A stretch of 64,000 nt of DNA, taken from contig CAJNDS010002599.1 in NCBI GenBank assembly GCA_905221605.1, forward strand, positions 118,501-182,500, given 5' to 3'. The stretch is from Symbiodinium natans. Its lineage: Eukaryota; Sar; Dinophyceae; Suessiales; Symbiodiniaceae. The translations under genes were made by a program, and so were the position numbers. The notes beneath the pieces were generated by a model that saw only the letters and a program-made list of their open reading frames with translations, made no database searches and was not told the DNA's origin. Below are positions 10,637 to 22,600 of the stretch, piece after piece. How positions within the stretch are numbered: position 1 is the first letter of the stretch; each line of letters begins with the position of its first letter.

Positions 10637-11097
10637 AGCCTTTTTCAACCAAAAAGGGCACCCTTGTTATTCCTAGGTTGCTCGTGGGTCTAGATATGCT
10701 CCTTTGCACGCTTGACAACGTTGAACCCCTCATAAGCCCCTGTGAACCCAATAAACCCTGTAAAGCTGGTTCGGGTGCAGCGGGTTTAGCTAAACCGTTA
10801 ACCCCAATCCCGGACCCCAAACCATAAACCTCTAGGGACGCGGGTAACGCGGGCCCCACCTTGAGGTACGACCTCTCCAACTGCACGGGCGTTGTGCCTG
10901 GGGAGTACTGCGAGGCCATTGAACTACGACCCGCAAGGGTTTAGGGTTTAGTGGTTTAGGGGTTTAGGGTTTGGTGTTTAAGGTGGAGTGTTGAGGGGGT
11001 GGGGGGGGCGATTTCGTTCCAAATTAATAGCGGGCGTTGATCTGCCTAATGGGCTCCTTGTGTTCGGGGGGGGGGGGGGGTTCTCTCTTGGTGTGGA

Positions 11098-11214
11098 CTC
11101 CATATGGCGCTTTCTCTAAATTATGGTCCTTTGGGGTTTGCTAATCTAAAGTGGCCCCCAAAATTCAGGGCACCTTAACAAGGGACCATGATTTCGAGAA
11201 CTGGCCATATAGTT
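11098..11214. mobile_element. MITE-like family H
   Basis: About 117 bp. The left arm CCATATGGC...CTAAATTATGGTCC pairs with the right arm GGACCATGATTTCGAGAAC...GGCCATATAG. A partly related segment (ATTGGTCCCTTAGTATTGGCC and GGGACCATATTCGAG) is at 24920-25020. Non-coding. Confidence 0.5.
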
Positions 11215-11447
11215 TCGGGCCCAACGAGAAACAAAAATCGCCCTCGTTAAGGGGCTAGGGAGCATGTCTCTGCCCTACCCTATGATCTAAACCCTAAACC
11301 CTAAACCCTAAACCCCAAACCCCAAACCCCAAACACTAACCCTCCCTCATAACCCCTTGTTAGTCCCCAGAGCATCGGGGTGTAGGTCCGATGCCGGGCG
11401 CCCTACATCGGTCGCCCCCAGCTCGCTGCCTCTTGGGCTTCAAGTAG

Positions 11448-11550
11448 CCCTAAACCCTAAACCCTAAACCCTAAACCCTAAACCCTAAACCCTAAACCCT
11501 AAACCCTAAACCCTAAACCCTAAAACCCTAAACCCTAAACCCTAAACCCT
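11448..11550 (-). repeat. CCCTAAA tract
   Basis: About fourteen copies with one extra A. Confidence 0.93.
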
Positions 11551-11832
11551 AGGGCGTTTAGGGGGGGGGGGTTTGAGTGTTTAAGGCGTTGAAAACATGA
11601 AACCTTGAGGGTTGAGGGCGTGGGCGTGTTCATCTGTCTGTACAGTAAACTCCAAAAAGTTGGAACATCCTTATCACCATACCCCTACTGGTACACCCAG
11701 GGAATCCCCGCTCTAAGCATACTTAAACCATGTTCCAACTTCCTGGTGTTTACTGCTAGGATCCAGGGGTGCAGGATTTGGTTTATCGGGTCTTTTCCGA
11801 GGTTGTGCGATTATCAATTGTCTTTTGGCTTC

Positions 11833-11908
11833 CGCTCCCAAGAGTCCAAAGTAAGCATTCTTACAGACTTTAGACCCCAACGCATGTATTATTTCTATAC
11901 TTGGAGCG
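11833..11908 (+). mobile_element. MITE-like family C, copy 2
   Basis: Core AGTCCAAAGTAAGCATT, TACAGAC, then GACCCCAACGCATGTATT, ending TATACTTGGAGC. Same layout as copy 1. Confidence 0.5.
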
Positions 11909-12374
11909 CTAGGGTTTAGGCGTAGGGCTTATAGGGCTTAAGGCCTCTTGTGCGCATAAGGGTTTTGGATTTAGGGTCAGTTTTGGCATACATGGAGTCC
12001 TCGGGTTCAGGGTTTAGGGTTTAGGGTTTAGGGTTTAGGGATGAGAGAGAGCCGGAGAGATTATGAATCTTAGTCTTTGTTGTTGCGATCTGCTTGTTGA
12101 TGCTGATTGTTAACAGGTTCACCCTGAGCCCAAACGCCAAACCCATTTGTTGGGTGGCGTGGCATACATCCTGAACATTCCTACAGGCCTAAACCCTAAA
12201 CTCTAAACCCTAAACCCTAAACGGCGTTCGAAGCAACATCCAGTTCCCGCACATGTTCTTCGGCCCCCATGTCCAGAGCAAGACTAATCCCTGTCTTTGT
12301 TTGGATTTGGGCCTGAGGGTCCCCCCAAACCCAAAACTCCTAAACCCTGAGCACTAGAGCCAACACCCTAAACC

Positions 12375-12430
12375 CTAATCCCTAAACCCTAAACCCCAAA
12401 CCCTAAACCCTAAACCCTAAACCCTAAACC
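12375..12430 (-). repeat. CCCTAAA tract
   Basis: About eight copies including one CCCCAAA. Confidence 0.9.
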
Positions 12431-12535
12431 TAAGCAAAGCCATGGAACTTGATCCAAGATCTGCGCTCCCGGCAACGAGACAGCACACCTCCGGAGAGAG
12501 GACGCAGTCCAGTGCTTCGATCGTGTTTCGGGTGT

Positions 12536-12603
12536 TAGGGTTTAGGGTTTAGGGTTTAGGGTTAGGGGTTAGGGTTTAGGGTTTAGGGTATATGGTTTAG
12601 GGT
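12536..12603 (+). repeat. TTTAGGG tract
   Basis: About nine copies with variants. It runs into a half copy of MITE family D (12603-12622). Confidence 0.88.
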
Positions 12604-14314
12604 AACAGTCCTTAATAGGGATATGCAGAGTGAGGGCGGGAAACTGAAACACCAGCACCTCTGCCTGCGAACTTCAGCTCTGCTTGAAGCGCTCTCTTTC
12701 TGCTCCAACTCTGGCTGCTGACAAAAAAAAGGCTTAGGGTTCAGGGTTCAGGGCTTGGGGGTTCCCATCTTGGCTCTTGCTTCTGTGGGACTTTTTAAAT
12801 TAAACGGGCTTCAGTGAAGACGTCTAGGTAAAACCCAGCGAGCATACTGCGACAAGGGTGCGCTTTTCCTTGTTTGGATGAGGGCAAAGGGCACCGCGCG
12901 GCTTCCGAGGATATTTTCCTCCGGAGCAGAATAATTATGTTGCCGTCTGTGAGCGGAGTCGTTTAGGCGCGGTCGTGGTCGCTGCTACACAAGCCACACC
13001 CCTTAAACCTAAAGCCTGTTAAAAGCAAGGGGAACAACAGAGTTGAACTTGCCGGAAAGATCGACAGGCGTTTCTGTTTGCTTTCGTGACGGATTTCTGA
13101 TGCGGGAGTGTATATATACCAACCATCAAAACAGCTACATAAAAGAGTTGACGTCTATCATCGAATATGCCCAGTACCAAAAGCCCGAATCAGCCTAATA
13201 ACCCGAGCCATGAACCCATAGCAACGAAGATCCTGAAAGTTCTTCGGGTTCTAGGGTTTTAGGGTCGAACCCCCCCCCCCCCCCCACCCCGTGGTGTGGT
13301 TGTGGCTCGGGGGGGTTGGGGGGGAGCGGAAATTAGAAACACACAGCGTGCAACCATAAATTCATGAAACCCTCAGCCCTACACCCTAGACCCAGAACCC
13401 AATTAAAGCCTAAAAGCAATCAGCCCCTTCAAGCCATAAACGCTTCAAAGCCAAACACACCCGAACCCCCAAACCCTGAACACCCGCCTTTCGTCGCGGC
13501 CTTCAGCAAGGAACTCCTTCTGCGGCCGTGTGGGGTTCAGGATTAGGGTTTAAGGTTTGAGGGTAAGGGCCTGAAGGACGCAGCCTTCAAACTCGGGCAA
13601 CTGAATTCCTGAAGCAGCGCCGTTGCCGTCCGCGAAAACCGATCACCAACTATGGAGTGTAGTAGTGTTTGCTGGGCCTTCTAGTGCTGGAAGATTACGC
13701 TTTGCAGTGGCAAGACTGCTTTTTAAGGGGAATCTTAGAAACAAGTAGGTTTTGCCACGGGAGTAAGCCCTACGGGAGGCACTTCTCCGATTGAAGTCGA
13801 TGACCTTCACCACAACCCGGCAGCCCCGAACATTCTGGCAGACGCTCACGTGCACCGACAGGCGCAGCGCTCTCCCTCTGCGGCTTGCTTGCCGTTTGTA
13901 TCCAGTACACGTGTGCCATGTGCATGAAGGCCCCACCTCCGCACGGCCGAGGAGCGAGAGCAAGATCGCAAGATGACGCGCGAAATCGTGAGGCCAATAC
14001 CAAGTGTTCAGCGATGGAAGTGGGTTTCAAGCATATGGATCGCGATTCAGGACGGGGTTGGGTCTCTGGTTGGAATCTGGTTTCTGAGCCTTGCATGGTT
14101 TAGCAAGTTCAGCAGCGGATGATGTAAGGCTATCCCTATCGCATGGAGGTTGGTAAAGCGGTGTGTAGGCATTAGGCGGCGCCGCCCGCGGAAAGAATGT
14201 CGTTGCTCTTTGGGCCCCAGTTCTCATCATGACATTTGCAGGCACGCCAGGCGCGACTGCCCCTGCTGCTGAGCGGCGTCCAAAACTCGGCTACGAGTTT
14301 GTAGTTCAGTGTTC

Positions 14315-14425
14315 CGGGAAGAGGAGAGAAAGAGGAGAGGAAGAGGGGCGGAAGAGGAGATGAGGAGGAAGAGGAAGGAAGAGGAAGAGGAGAGGAAGAG
14401 GAGATGAAGGGGAGAGGAAGGAACT
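14315..14425 (+). repeat. GA-rich (GAGGAAGAGGAGA) tract
   Basis: Purine-only imperfect repeat of GGAAGAG and GGAGA words. Confidence 0.85.
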
Positions 14426-14564
14426 AGGGTTCAGGGTTTAAGTGTTGGGTTTATGTTTCAAGGTTTCGAGTGGGTTTGCCCCAGTAAGCCCCATCCACAA
14501 ACCCTGAACCCTGAACAAAGAAACCCCAAACCCTTGTTCAGGAGGAACCTTCAAGGGTATGTAG

Positions 14565-14612
14565 GATTCAGTGGGATTCAGTGGGATTCAACGGGATTCA
14601 GTGGGATTCAAG
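14565..14612 (+). repeat. 11-bp GGGATTCAGTG tandem repeat
   Basis: About four and a half units, one with a two-base change. Confidence 0.85.
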
Positions 14613-16156
14613 GTGGAGCCTGCAGTCCTGGGTTAACAAAGGGGGCTTCGTCCCCACTTCAAGCTCGAATTTCGACCGGCGCCTTCGCGCCCTAGACATT
14701 GACCGGACAGGGTAAGGATGTTGGACCCGCTTGACATTGCGGCTCTCAGCGTGAGGCAACTTGTCCAAGGCACTCCAGTTTCAGTTGCTTGCAGCGTCTC
14801 GCATGCCGCGCGTCGACGGGGCAGATCCTACAGCTGCCGCCAGAAAGGAGGAAGCAAAGAGAGAGGCAGTCGGAGGCCTGCAGCAACCAAGCGGAGACCT
14901 AGAGTTCAGATTAGGAGAATGCCTTCAGATGCCTCCAGTTCGTCATATCTTATATCTCCCCCCCCCCCCCCCGCCCCCCCCCCCCCCCCCGCTCCCCATT
15001 CCCTTCCAACACCTTCAGCGCAGCCCTTGAACTTCCAAGGCGGCTGGCAAGCGGGAGCGGAAGGCCAATAAGCTTCGCAACAGAAAGGCCATCGCGGGGA
15101 AGGGGAAGGGGTAAACCCCAAGTGGTTCTTGTGAACAGGAGCTTGAGGAATCAGGAATCTCTACGTAACAAGGGGTGCGTACAAGCAACGATAATTACTG
15201 CTCTCAACATAAGATATGCATGATGCACCAGCAGGGTGCGGCACAAGTTGCACACCTTCACAGCAGACATCCGCTATACCCAAGAATCCTGAATAGACGT
15301 ATATATTCCATGAGTCAGCTTTTGGCTCTAATCCAACAAGGCCCGTTGTTGAGAAAAAGCCTGCTTGTGTGGCACCTCAAGCCATGTTCCAGGCCGATAG
15401 GGGTGCCTTCATCCGCCTCGTGCTGATGATTTTCGCGGGAGCTTCAGGTGGTTGACATGAGTGATGGCTGCTTCAGCCTTGATGAGGCCTTGTCACGATT
15501 TGGATTCAGATCTTCCTTACTGCGCTGTTTCTGATTCTGGTGGTGTTGACGGTGATGGTGTTCACGTAGGCCACGTTAGGGTACTGAAGACATGCTGGGC
15601 CTCGTGGAGGCAAAGCGTGTCTGTGGAGAGAGGCTGCTGGGGGCACCGTCGTCTCTGGCAACCAAGTCCTGTACTTTGGCATCAGCAAAAGTACAGAGCA
15701 GCAGGAGGGACCACAATCCTCAACACAGCCGGAGCGGCTGATTTTGGCCCACGGCTTCACGAACTCCTGGCCGGTTGCTGGGTTGCACTTAACATGGATA
15801 GGGCGGTCCATCTTTGCATTACGGTTATTACTACGTTACGATAGACCATTATTGCTATGGCTGTAGGATGCCGAGTGTACATGATCCTACCCAAACGGCT
15901 GCGCGACGAAGACTTGGTCAAGGTGCTCGTCATCAGGTGGATGAGTTGAGGTTAAATTACCGATTCATGTTTCGAAAGCATAGTATGGCACTCTTGAAAA
16001 TAGGAACCGCCAAAGGGGACCCTTCCAGAGTCTGGCAGCAGTCCTTAGGGGCAGAGTGCCGCCCGAGAGGTTGCTGTTATGAACGGATAGTCATATGATT
16101 ATCCTATATCTTTAGTTTGTTCAAGAAGCATCTTTTCAATATTCTTATTATTTTTC

Positions 16157-16259
16157 TTTGGGATGTTCCACCTTATGCTAACAGTCCTTAATAGGGATGA
16201 AATTTAAGGCTACGATGATCCCCATTAAGGATTGTTAGTCTAAAGGGGAACATCCCAAA
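16157..16259. mobile_element. Nested palindrome: outer 13-bp ends around MITE family D, copy 2
   Basis: The outer ends TTTGGGATGTTCC (16157-16169) and GGAACATCCCAAA (16247-16259) are perfect reverse complements. Inside them, 16178-16238 is a family D element with ends CTAACAGTCCTTAATAGGGAT (16178-16198) and its near reverse complement at 16218-16238. The whole is either one element with compound ends or one element inserted in another. Confidence 0.65.
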
Positions 16260-16719
16260 TTATTCTAATTGCGAATTATCTTTTATAACAAAAACCGTCT
16301 AAGACAGGGTCGACCTGCTGGAAGTCAGTTTCGGGTGTCACAGCCTTTGCCAGCGGCCTTCCCTCGGCAACAGGCGTGCTCATTACGCACAGCAACGTGC
16401 ACCGACATGCAGCGATGGCTCCGGTTGTCCATGTGTTGGGCCAGGGCTTGGGCCCGTCTTGGCGCAGGTCTTCCAGGCCCGTGCTTTCAGCCCAGCTCGT
16501 ACGTCGACCAGCTCTGACTTTGCCATTCTGTCCAGGGAGCCTCCACAAAAGACCTGTAATGCAGGCATGTTGCTCCGAGCCGACGCGAGAAAGCTGGCGA
16601 CAACTGGGCTTGAGATTCTTCTTGCGAGATTGCAACGATCGCGCCATGCGGTGGTGGTGTTTTTTGCTCATTTTATTTCCGTTTTTTCTTATTTTTTCCG
16701 GCCCCATGGCCTGCAGGCA

Positions 16720-16870
16720 AGCACGCACGCGCGCAAGCAAGCAAGCAAGCACGCAAGCACGCAGGCAAGCAAGCAAGCGCAAACACGGAAGCAATTAAGC
16801 AAGCAAGCACGGAAGCTTGGAGTTGGAGGCAAGCAAGCCAGAAAGCAAGCAAGCAAGGAAGGAAGGAAGG
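16720..16870 (+). repeat. (AAGC)n microsatellite
   Basis: Imperfect AAGC and GCAA repeats with ACGC and GGAA variants. The frames across it are compositional. Confidence 0.85.
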
Positions 16871-16884
16871 GTGGGAGCATTATG

Positions 16885-17287
16885 TTGCAAAGCCCAAGAA
16901 ACTTGTTGAAACCCATCAAGTGAGCATTGTTTGCCCCCCTCGCTTTTTTAAGCCGTGCAAGGCGTGCTTCAAAGCGTATGAGTCTTGCCCCACCCCCCCC
17001 CCCCCCTTTTTCAGCCGTGCAAAGCGTGCTTCAAAGGCTATGAATCTTGCTGAAACCCGTCGTGTCAGCATTGTGTTTGCAATGGGGGGTGGTCTGCGCT
17101 CTACCCCAATGTCTGCAATTTGCATAAATGCTCTTCTCTTGGCCGACTCGATCTGGGCTAAGTTTCAGGGATAGTGGGTTTGCTTGATCCTTTCCCCCGT
17201 TTTTTTTTAAGGCTGTGCAAAGCCTAAGACTTGTTGAAACCCATCATGTGAGCATTTTGTTTGCAAATGGAGGGGGGGGGGGGGCGC

Positions 17288-17325
<38 letters not shown>

Positions 17326-17660
17326 CTTTTTTTCAAAGCTGTGCAAGGCGTGCTTCAATTCTTATGAATGTTGTTGAAACCCATCGTGTGAGCATTGTGG
17401 TTCACACATGCCCCCCCCCCCCCCCCCAACCCCCCCGGCTTTTTTTTGCCGCGCAAAATGTGCTTCAAAGCCTGCAAATCTTAGAAACCCATCATGTGAG
17501 CATTGTGTTTGCGAATGGGGGGGCCTGCGCCCCCCCCAACCCCCCGCTGTTTTTAAACCGTGCAAAGTTGAAACCCATCGTGGCGGGGGGGCCTGCGCCC
17601 CCCCGCTTTATTTAAGCCGTGCAAAGCGTGCTTCAAAACCTAGAAATCCTACGAAAAAGT
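16885..17660 (+). repeat. Tandem repeat with variable poly-C core, about six units
   Basis: Units share AAACCCATCGTGTGAGCATT, then a G- or C-homopolymer of very different length, then GCTTTTTTTAAGCCGTGCAA and AGCGTGCTTCAAA. The AAACCC anchors are near 16910, 17053, 17235, 17376, 17487 and 17572. Spacing is about 85-180 bp and varies mainly with homopolymer length. The function is unknown. Confidence 0.8.
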
Positions 17661-17904
17661 AGCATGAATCCTATGAAAATACTGAGGGAATGTAGCTTTG
17701 AAAAAAAAGGACACAAACGGAAAAAATATGAGCAAAAAAACCCAAGCCCCCCATTAGCCGGGTCTACTTTGAGTTGAAGATGCAGGGTTGACACAGAACC
17801 CCACGGCCTACCACATAGTAGACCTGCTCTGAAGCCCTAAACCCTAAGCCCTAAGAATTGCTTCGAAGCCCCACAAGCGACTCTCGGTCGAGCTTTTTGA
17901 GCTT

Positions 17905-18092
17905 CCCAAAGAGCCCAATACCCCTTAATTAAGGAATTTGCCTCAAATCATACTAAGGATCCCTAGATAAATTATAGCAATTTCCCTAGTTAAGGAATGT
18001 GCCTAACAGCAAGGATCCCTATAATAAATTAAAGCACTATTCCCTAAAAATATTCCTTAAGTAAGGAATATAAAGATTCCTATATACGTTAA
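17905..18092 (+). mobile_element. MITE-like family B, copy 2 (expanded)
   Basis: It starts CCCAAAGAGCCCAATACCCC as in copy 1, but the core GGATCCCTATATAAA with TTCCCTAA arms is repeated two to three times and the right terminal arm is missing. This suggests internal duplication or decay. Confidence 0.5.
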
Positions 18093-18142
18093 GCACCAAG
18101 TGGCGGACACAGGACCCTTAACCGTTAATAACCCTATTGATG

Positions 18143-18253
18143 CTAAACCCTAAACCCTAAACCCTAAACCCTAAACCCTAAACCCTAAACCCTAAACCCT
18201 AAACCCTAAACCCTAAACCCTAAACCCTAAACCCTAAACCCTAAACCCTAAAC
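18143..18253 (-). repeat. CCCTAAA tract
   Basis: Sixteen near-perfect copies. Confidence 0.94.
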
Positions 18254-18687
18254 GCCTGCCTGTTGGCTGCTTAGAACGGTAGCATGATCATCTCGCTGCA
18301 GTGCTCGCTCTGCGGCGTGGAGGAAGGCTACAATGCGCCCTAATATCTAAAGCTGGGATCGTATATCCGACACGCCTGAAATATCACCGTTATGGGAGCC
18401 CATGGAGCACAAGAAAGGTTCCGTACTACCGCCGGAGCCACTGCAAGGGACCCTAATTTAGAGAGCTGATCTGCGTGAGGCCCCGCGCGGCCAAACCCCG
18501 ATGGCCCATAGACCCAACATGCCCCGAAGCCCGCACCTTAGAATGCTAAACCCCAAACCAAACACTAAACCTAGACCCTGTAAACCCTAAACTTTAAGAC
18601 CCTTTAGCAGGCCTTCTCTGCCCAAAATGGAGAAGCGAAAAGACGACACAGCGAAGTAAGTCAAGTTAAGCCTTGAGCCCTTATCCT

Positions 18688-18748
18688 AAAGCTCCAAGTA
18701 TGCAAGCAATACGTACATCGGGGTCTACTTTGGGCTCTTTGGAGCCTT
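18688..18748 (-). mobile_element. MITE-like family C, copy 3
   Basis: Reverse-oriented and internally shortened copy: AGCTCCAAGTATGC at the left and TTTGGGCTCTTTGGAGCC at the right. Confidence 0.5.
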
Positions 18749-18769
18749 AGGGTGAACCCTAACCTTCTT

Positions 18770-18820
18770 GGTAGGCCAGTGGTACCCTGCACCCTTTCTT
18801 TTTGATTCTGGGTTCCCCCA
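18770..18820 (+). mobile_element. MITE-like family A, copy 2 (truncated)
   Basis: Only the left half, GGTAGGCCAGTGGTACCCTG and the following T-rich stretch, is present. It lies just downstream of a family C copy. Confidence 0.5.
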
Positions 18821-18969
18821 ACCCTAAACCCTAAATCTCCACATCTGCCCGAAGCCGTGTTTGCTTGTTAGCACTTGTAGGGGCCACGAAAGGTAGTGCT
18901 CCTTCTGGGTCTAAGGACGTTGAGTACACCCCTGACCCTAAACCCTAAACCCTCAACCCTACACCCTAC

Positions 18970-19055
18970 CTGGGACCCTCTCTACCTACATTTTATGGGT
19001 TATACCTACTGGTTAAGGTTAGTTTCTACTCAACGGTAGGTAAATAGCGTCCCAG
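18970..19055. mobile_element. MITE-like family E, copy 1
   Basis: 86 bp with ends CTGGGACCCTCTCTACCTAC at the left and GTAGGTAAATAGCGTCCCAG at the right. The second copy, 28061-28146, is exactly the same length. Confidence 0.7.
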
Positions 19056-19147
19056 ATAAACCCTAAACCCTAAACCCTAAACCCTAAACCGCCCAAAGGA
19101 GCTTCGCTTCACACGGCCCTACTGCGACCTCGAGGAGAGGGCTTTTT

Positions 19148-19197
19148 AAGGGTTTAGGGTTTAGGGTTTAGGGTTTAGGGTTTAGGGTTTAGGGTTA
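19148..19197 (+). repeat. TTTAGGG tract
   Basis: Seven copies. An opposite CCCTAAA tract (19056-19090) lies about 60 bp upstream. Confidence 0.9.
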
Positions 19198-19689
19198 GGA
19201 TCAGGGATTTTGGATCTTTCTCTTCTCGTTTTTGGGGTTTAGAGTGAGCTGGCAGGTTGCGTATAGGGCTTTGAACAAGGGTTTAGGGTTTAGGGTTTAG
19301 AGTTTATCGTTTAGGGTTTAGGGTTTAGGGTTTAGGATCAGAGCAAGTGCCGCAAGACCCTCGTAGACACAAAGACTTGCCGGACATGGGTGACTGCGCA
19401 AAGACGCTCATGGCGTCTCGGAGTGTGGGCTTCGGGCTTGGGGTTTAGGATTTAGGATTTAGGGTTTAGGGTTTAGGGTTTAGGCTTTAGGGTTTAGGGT
19501 TTAGGGGTTTCGGGTTTAAGGATTAATTACCCTAAGACCTTGTAAGAGCCTCAACCCAAATCAGGAGTCTGCTTGGTGTTTCTTTTTTTGCGGGTGCCCC
19601 TCAGAAAAGGTGGGAACGTAGGCCCCTCTCAGATGCGCGGTGTCGTACTCTAGACACTCTCGTGATAAACCTTTAACCCTGAAACCCTA

Positions 19690-19800
19690 CATGGGGGTTT
19701 ACGAGAATAAGGGACCGCTAATATAGACCCCAAGCAGTGGGATCCCCTTATCATAAGGGCCCTAGTAAGGTAATTACCCCTAGTATCGTAAACCCCCATG
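19690..19800. mobile_element. MITE-like family F, copy 1
   Basis: 111 bp with near-perfect ends CATGGGGGTTTACGA and TCGTAAACCCCCATG. A partial relative with the core GACCCCCAAGTAGTAGGATT lies at about 29287-29356. Confidence 0.65.
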
Positions 19801-20178
19801 GAATACCCTAGAAGCCCAAAACCCCAAGCCCTAAACCCTAAACCCTAATACCCTATACCCTAAACCCTTATTCCTAAACACCACCGCGCCCAAACTCCGC
19901 AGGTTTGCCCAGATCCCGATCCACTTCCGTCAGGTGCCATTGGGGGAAGACGTTGTGGGGGTTGCTCTACGGAAGCGTCCTCTTTATAGGGCCCTAAACC
20001 CTAAACCCTAAACAGGGTTTCTGGGGTTTAGGGTTTCGGGTGTACGGAGAGCTTGCGACTTGCCCCGCCCCATTTTTGGAATTGCCCTCCAGATCCTATT
20101 GCTCGGTCCTTTTCGTCACCTGGGTTTAGGGTTTAGGGTTTAGGGTTTAGGGGTCCATGTACCCCAACAGTTCTCATG

Positions 20179-20348
20179 GGTTCCCCCTACTACTTACTCC
20201 CCTCTATGCCAACCTCCTCACCCCCCCGGTTCCCCCCTGTAATTGAGGCTATTTAGGGACAATGAAGCTTAGCTTAATTGAGGTTATTTAAGGGGGGGGA
20301 ACTTAGCCGGGGGGGGGGTAGTATAGAGGGGGGTAGTAGGGGAACCCC
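20179..20348. mobile_element. MITE-like family G
   Basis: About 170 bp with ends GGTTCCCCCTACTAC...CCCCTCTAT and ATAGAGGGGGGTAGTAGGGG. It contains G-runs and an internal near-repeat ATTGAGGCTATTTAGGG / ATTGAGGTTATTTAAGG. Only one copy is seen. Confidence 0.55.
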
Positions 20349-20448
20349 CGCGAAGTTTTTTGTACCTGGGCTCCGACGTCGCCAGTGTGTGGATGCCATT
20401 TCCAGGGGCGAACTCTGCCCGCAAGGTTTATGCACCCCAGGTGCCAGT

Positions 20449-20530
20449 GGAGGGTTTAGGGTTTAGGGTTTAGGGTTAGGGTTTAGGGTTTAGGGTTTAG
20501 GGTTTAGGGTTTAGGGTTTAGGGTTTAGGG
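20449..20530 (+). repeat. TTTAGGG tract
   Basis: About twelve copies with one TTAGGG variant. Confidence 0.93.
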
Positions 20531-22489
20531 TAAAGGAGTTGTATTGTGGAGCTCGTGATTGATGCAAGCCACCTCGTGACTTTGTGCGCCTACCAGTTCT
20601 AAGTTTTGGCTCTGAACCCGAAGCCTTGAACCCTGAAACCCAGGCTCTAAACCTGAACATACCCTAACCCCCTAAACCCCTAAACCCCTAAGCCCCTAAA
20701 CCCCTAAACCCCGAAACCCCTAAACCCCTAAACCCTAAGCCTCTCGGGGAAGGCTACGAGCGCATCGGGGAAGGCTTCCGGTGCCGACCCGGCTACGCCG
20801 CAGCCCTGGGTGGCCGAATTTGTGTTTCTTTTTCCGTTTGGGGTTTAGGGGTTTAGGGGTTTAGGGGTTTAGGGGTTTAGGGTTTAGGGTTTGGGGTTTA
20901 GGGTTTGGGGTTTGGGGTTTGGGGCTTCGGGTTTAGGGTACCCTAAACCCCACACCTTTAGGGTTTTCGGGCTCGAAGGGTTTAGGGTTCAAGGGCGTTA
21001 AGGTTTTCTTTTTTTTTTGGGGGGGGGGGACCTGCCAGAGTTTTCTGAGCTCAGAGGTTCGTGGATTCCAAGCATAGGGTTTATTTAGGGTTTCGGGGTT
21101 GTCGCAGTACGAAGTGCCAAAGTGGGGGTCCTACTTTCCAGATCCTGCCGGCAGGGGCCTGGGTACGCACAAGCCCTAAACCCACTAGGCCCAGGAACAC
21201 GCAAAACCCTCTAACCGCCCTCCGAAACCTCCTCTCTAAACCCGTCTAAACCCCCCCAAAACACCACGAAAGCCCCTAAACCGCCCTCAAGACCCTAAAC
21301 CCTCCGAAACCTCTCCAAACCCCCCAAACCCCCACCCCCGAACCCTATACACCCTTTGCCCGTAGACCCCTGGAACCCCCCCCCCCCCCACAAAACCCCG
21401 CCTTCCCGGAGGTGTAACGAGGGAAAAAGGGAGGCTTCACCTCCGAAACCCATCCAACACGCCGCTAGGGTCGGCGGATAAATAACCCTAAACCCTAAAC
21501 CCTAAAACCCCAAACAACAACAGCAACTGAAGACCTCCAGGCAGGCCAGGCGATATGGTTCTGCCGCCAGAATCCCAGCTCAGTAGGACCTTTAGGGTTT
21601 AGGGCATTGGGGGATACTTCGTTTTATATCTTCTCTTATACGTTCTTACGTGTGTCTAGGGTTTAGGGTTTAGGGTTTAGGGATTGTTTGGTTGTGTGTT
21701 CCCCTTAGTGTTCTCAGAAGGTTGTAATGTTGCATAGATTTTGGATGGCTCAATGCACGATTTGCGAGCCCAGCTTGCCAGAGCAGTTTGGACTGATGGG
21801 GCAGGGCTTCGGCCGGGGTTCATGGTCTCAGGCTGGCGGGGCTGAGAGATGAGGGTCAATGCTTAAGGTTGTGGATTCAGGGGTTCAGGCGTAGACCCAT
21901 GAACCCTGAACCTCGAAGTACCTACGACATAGTGCCGTAGGTGACGCCAGGGTACTTGGAGGCTCAGTCCAAGAAGCCCAATACTCAAGTGCTGGCACAG
22001 CGGATATCCCCCCAAAGCCGACATCACAACCCTGGGTCCTCAACACCTCAGGCCTTCCTCTGGTAGGGCTGAGGGTTGAGGATCTTTTCAGCAGAGCCGC
22101 CCATGAAATGAACCACGATGACACAGGCATCAGCATCAAGATGCAACCTGGGCCAGGTTTAGGATTCTTTACCAGCCCCCATGCGCCGAGAGAGCAGGCG
22201 CGAGCCGCGCAACCCGAAACCTCAAACCCCAGACACGCGCGTCGTTCGTGAGTGCCTATGCGTAGGCTTCCGAGCACGGCCTTTCTGCAACCCTGAACCC
22301 TAAGCCCTAAACCCTAAACCCTAAGCCCTAAGCCCTAAACTCTAAACCCTAAACCCTACCAAGAGCCAGTAAGATGAAGACATGGATCCCCGAGGGGACC
22401 TTGGAAACTGCCAGCATCAACTTCAGCTCAGAGGCCGGCTGCTTCCCCTCTGGGCTAGGGTTTAGGGTTTAAGGTTTAGGGTTTAGGGT

Positions 22490-22600
22490 TTAGGGTTTTA
22501 TAAGGTTTATAGGGTGTGTAGGGTTTATAGGGTTCATAGGGTGTATAGGGTTTATAGGGTTCATAGGGTTTATAGGGTTTACAGGGTTTATAGGGTTGGG
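22490..22600 (+). repeat. 10-bp GGGTTTATAG degenerate tandem repeat
   Basis: About eleven units with TTC, TGT and TAC variants. It looks like a telomere-derived word that lengthened and then expanded. Confidence 0.8.

Larger units (their letters stand above)
12623..16150. other. Low-repeat stretch without a recognised gene
   Basis: Telomere-type repeats are sparse here. Several frames of 70-130 codons are open on either strand (for example plus strand 14718-15071 and 15461-15844, minus strand 13643-13963), but none shows a motif I recognise and they overlap one another. Exons of an intron-rich gene could be hidden. Poly-C runs lie at 13268-13285 and 14957-14992. Confidence 0.5.
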
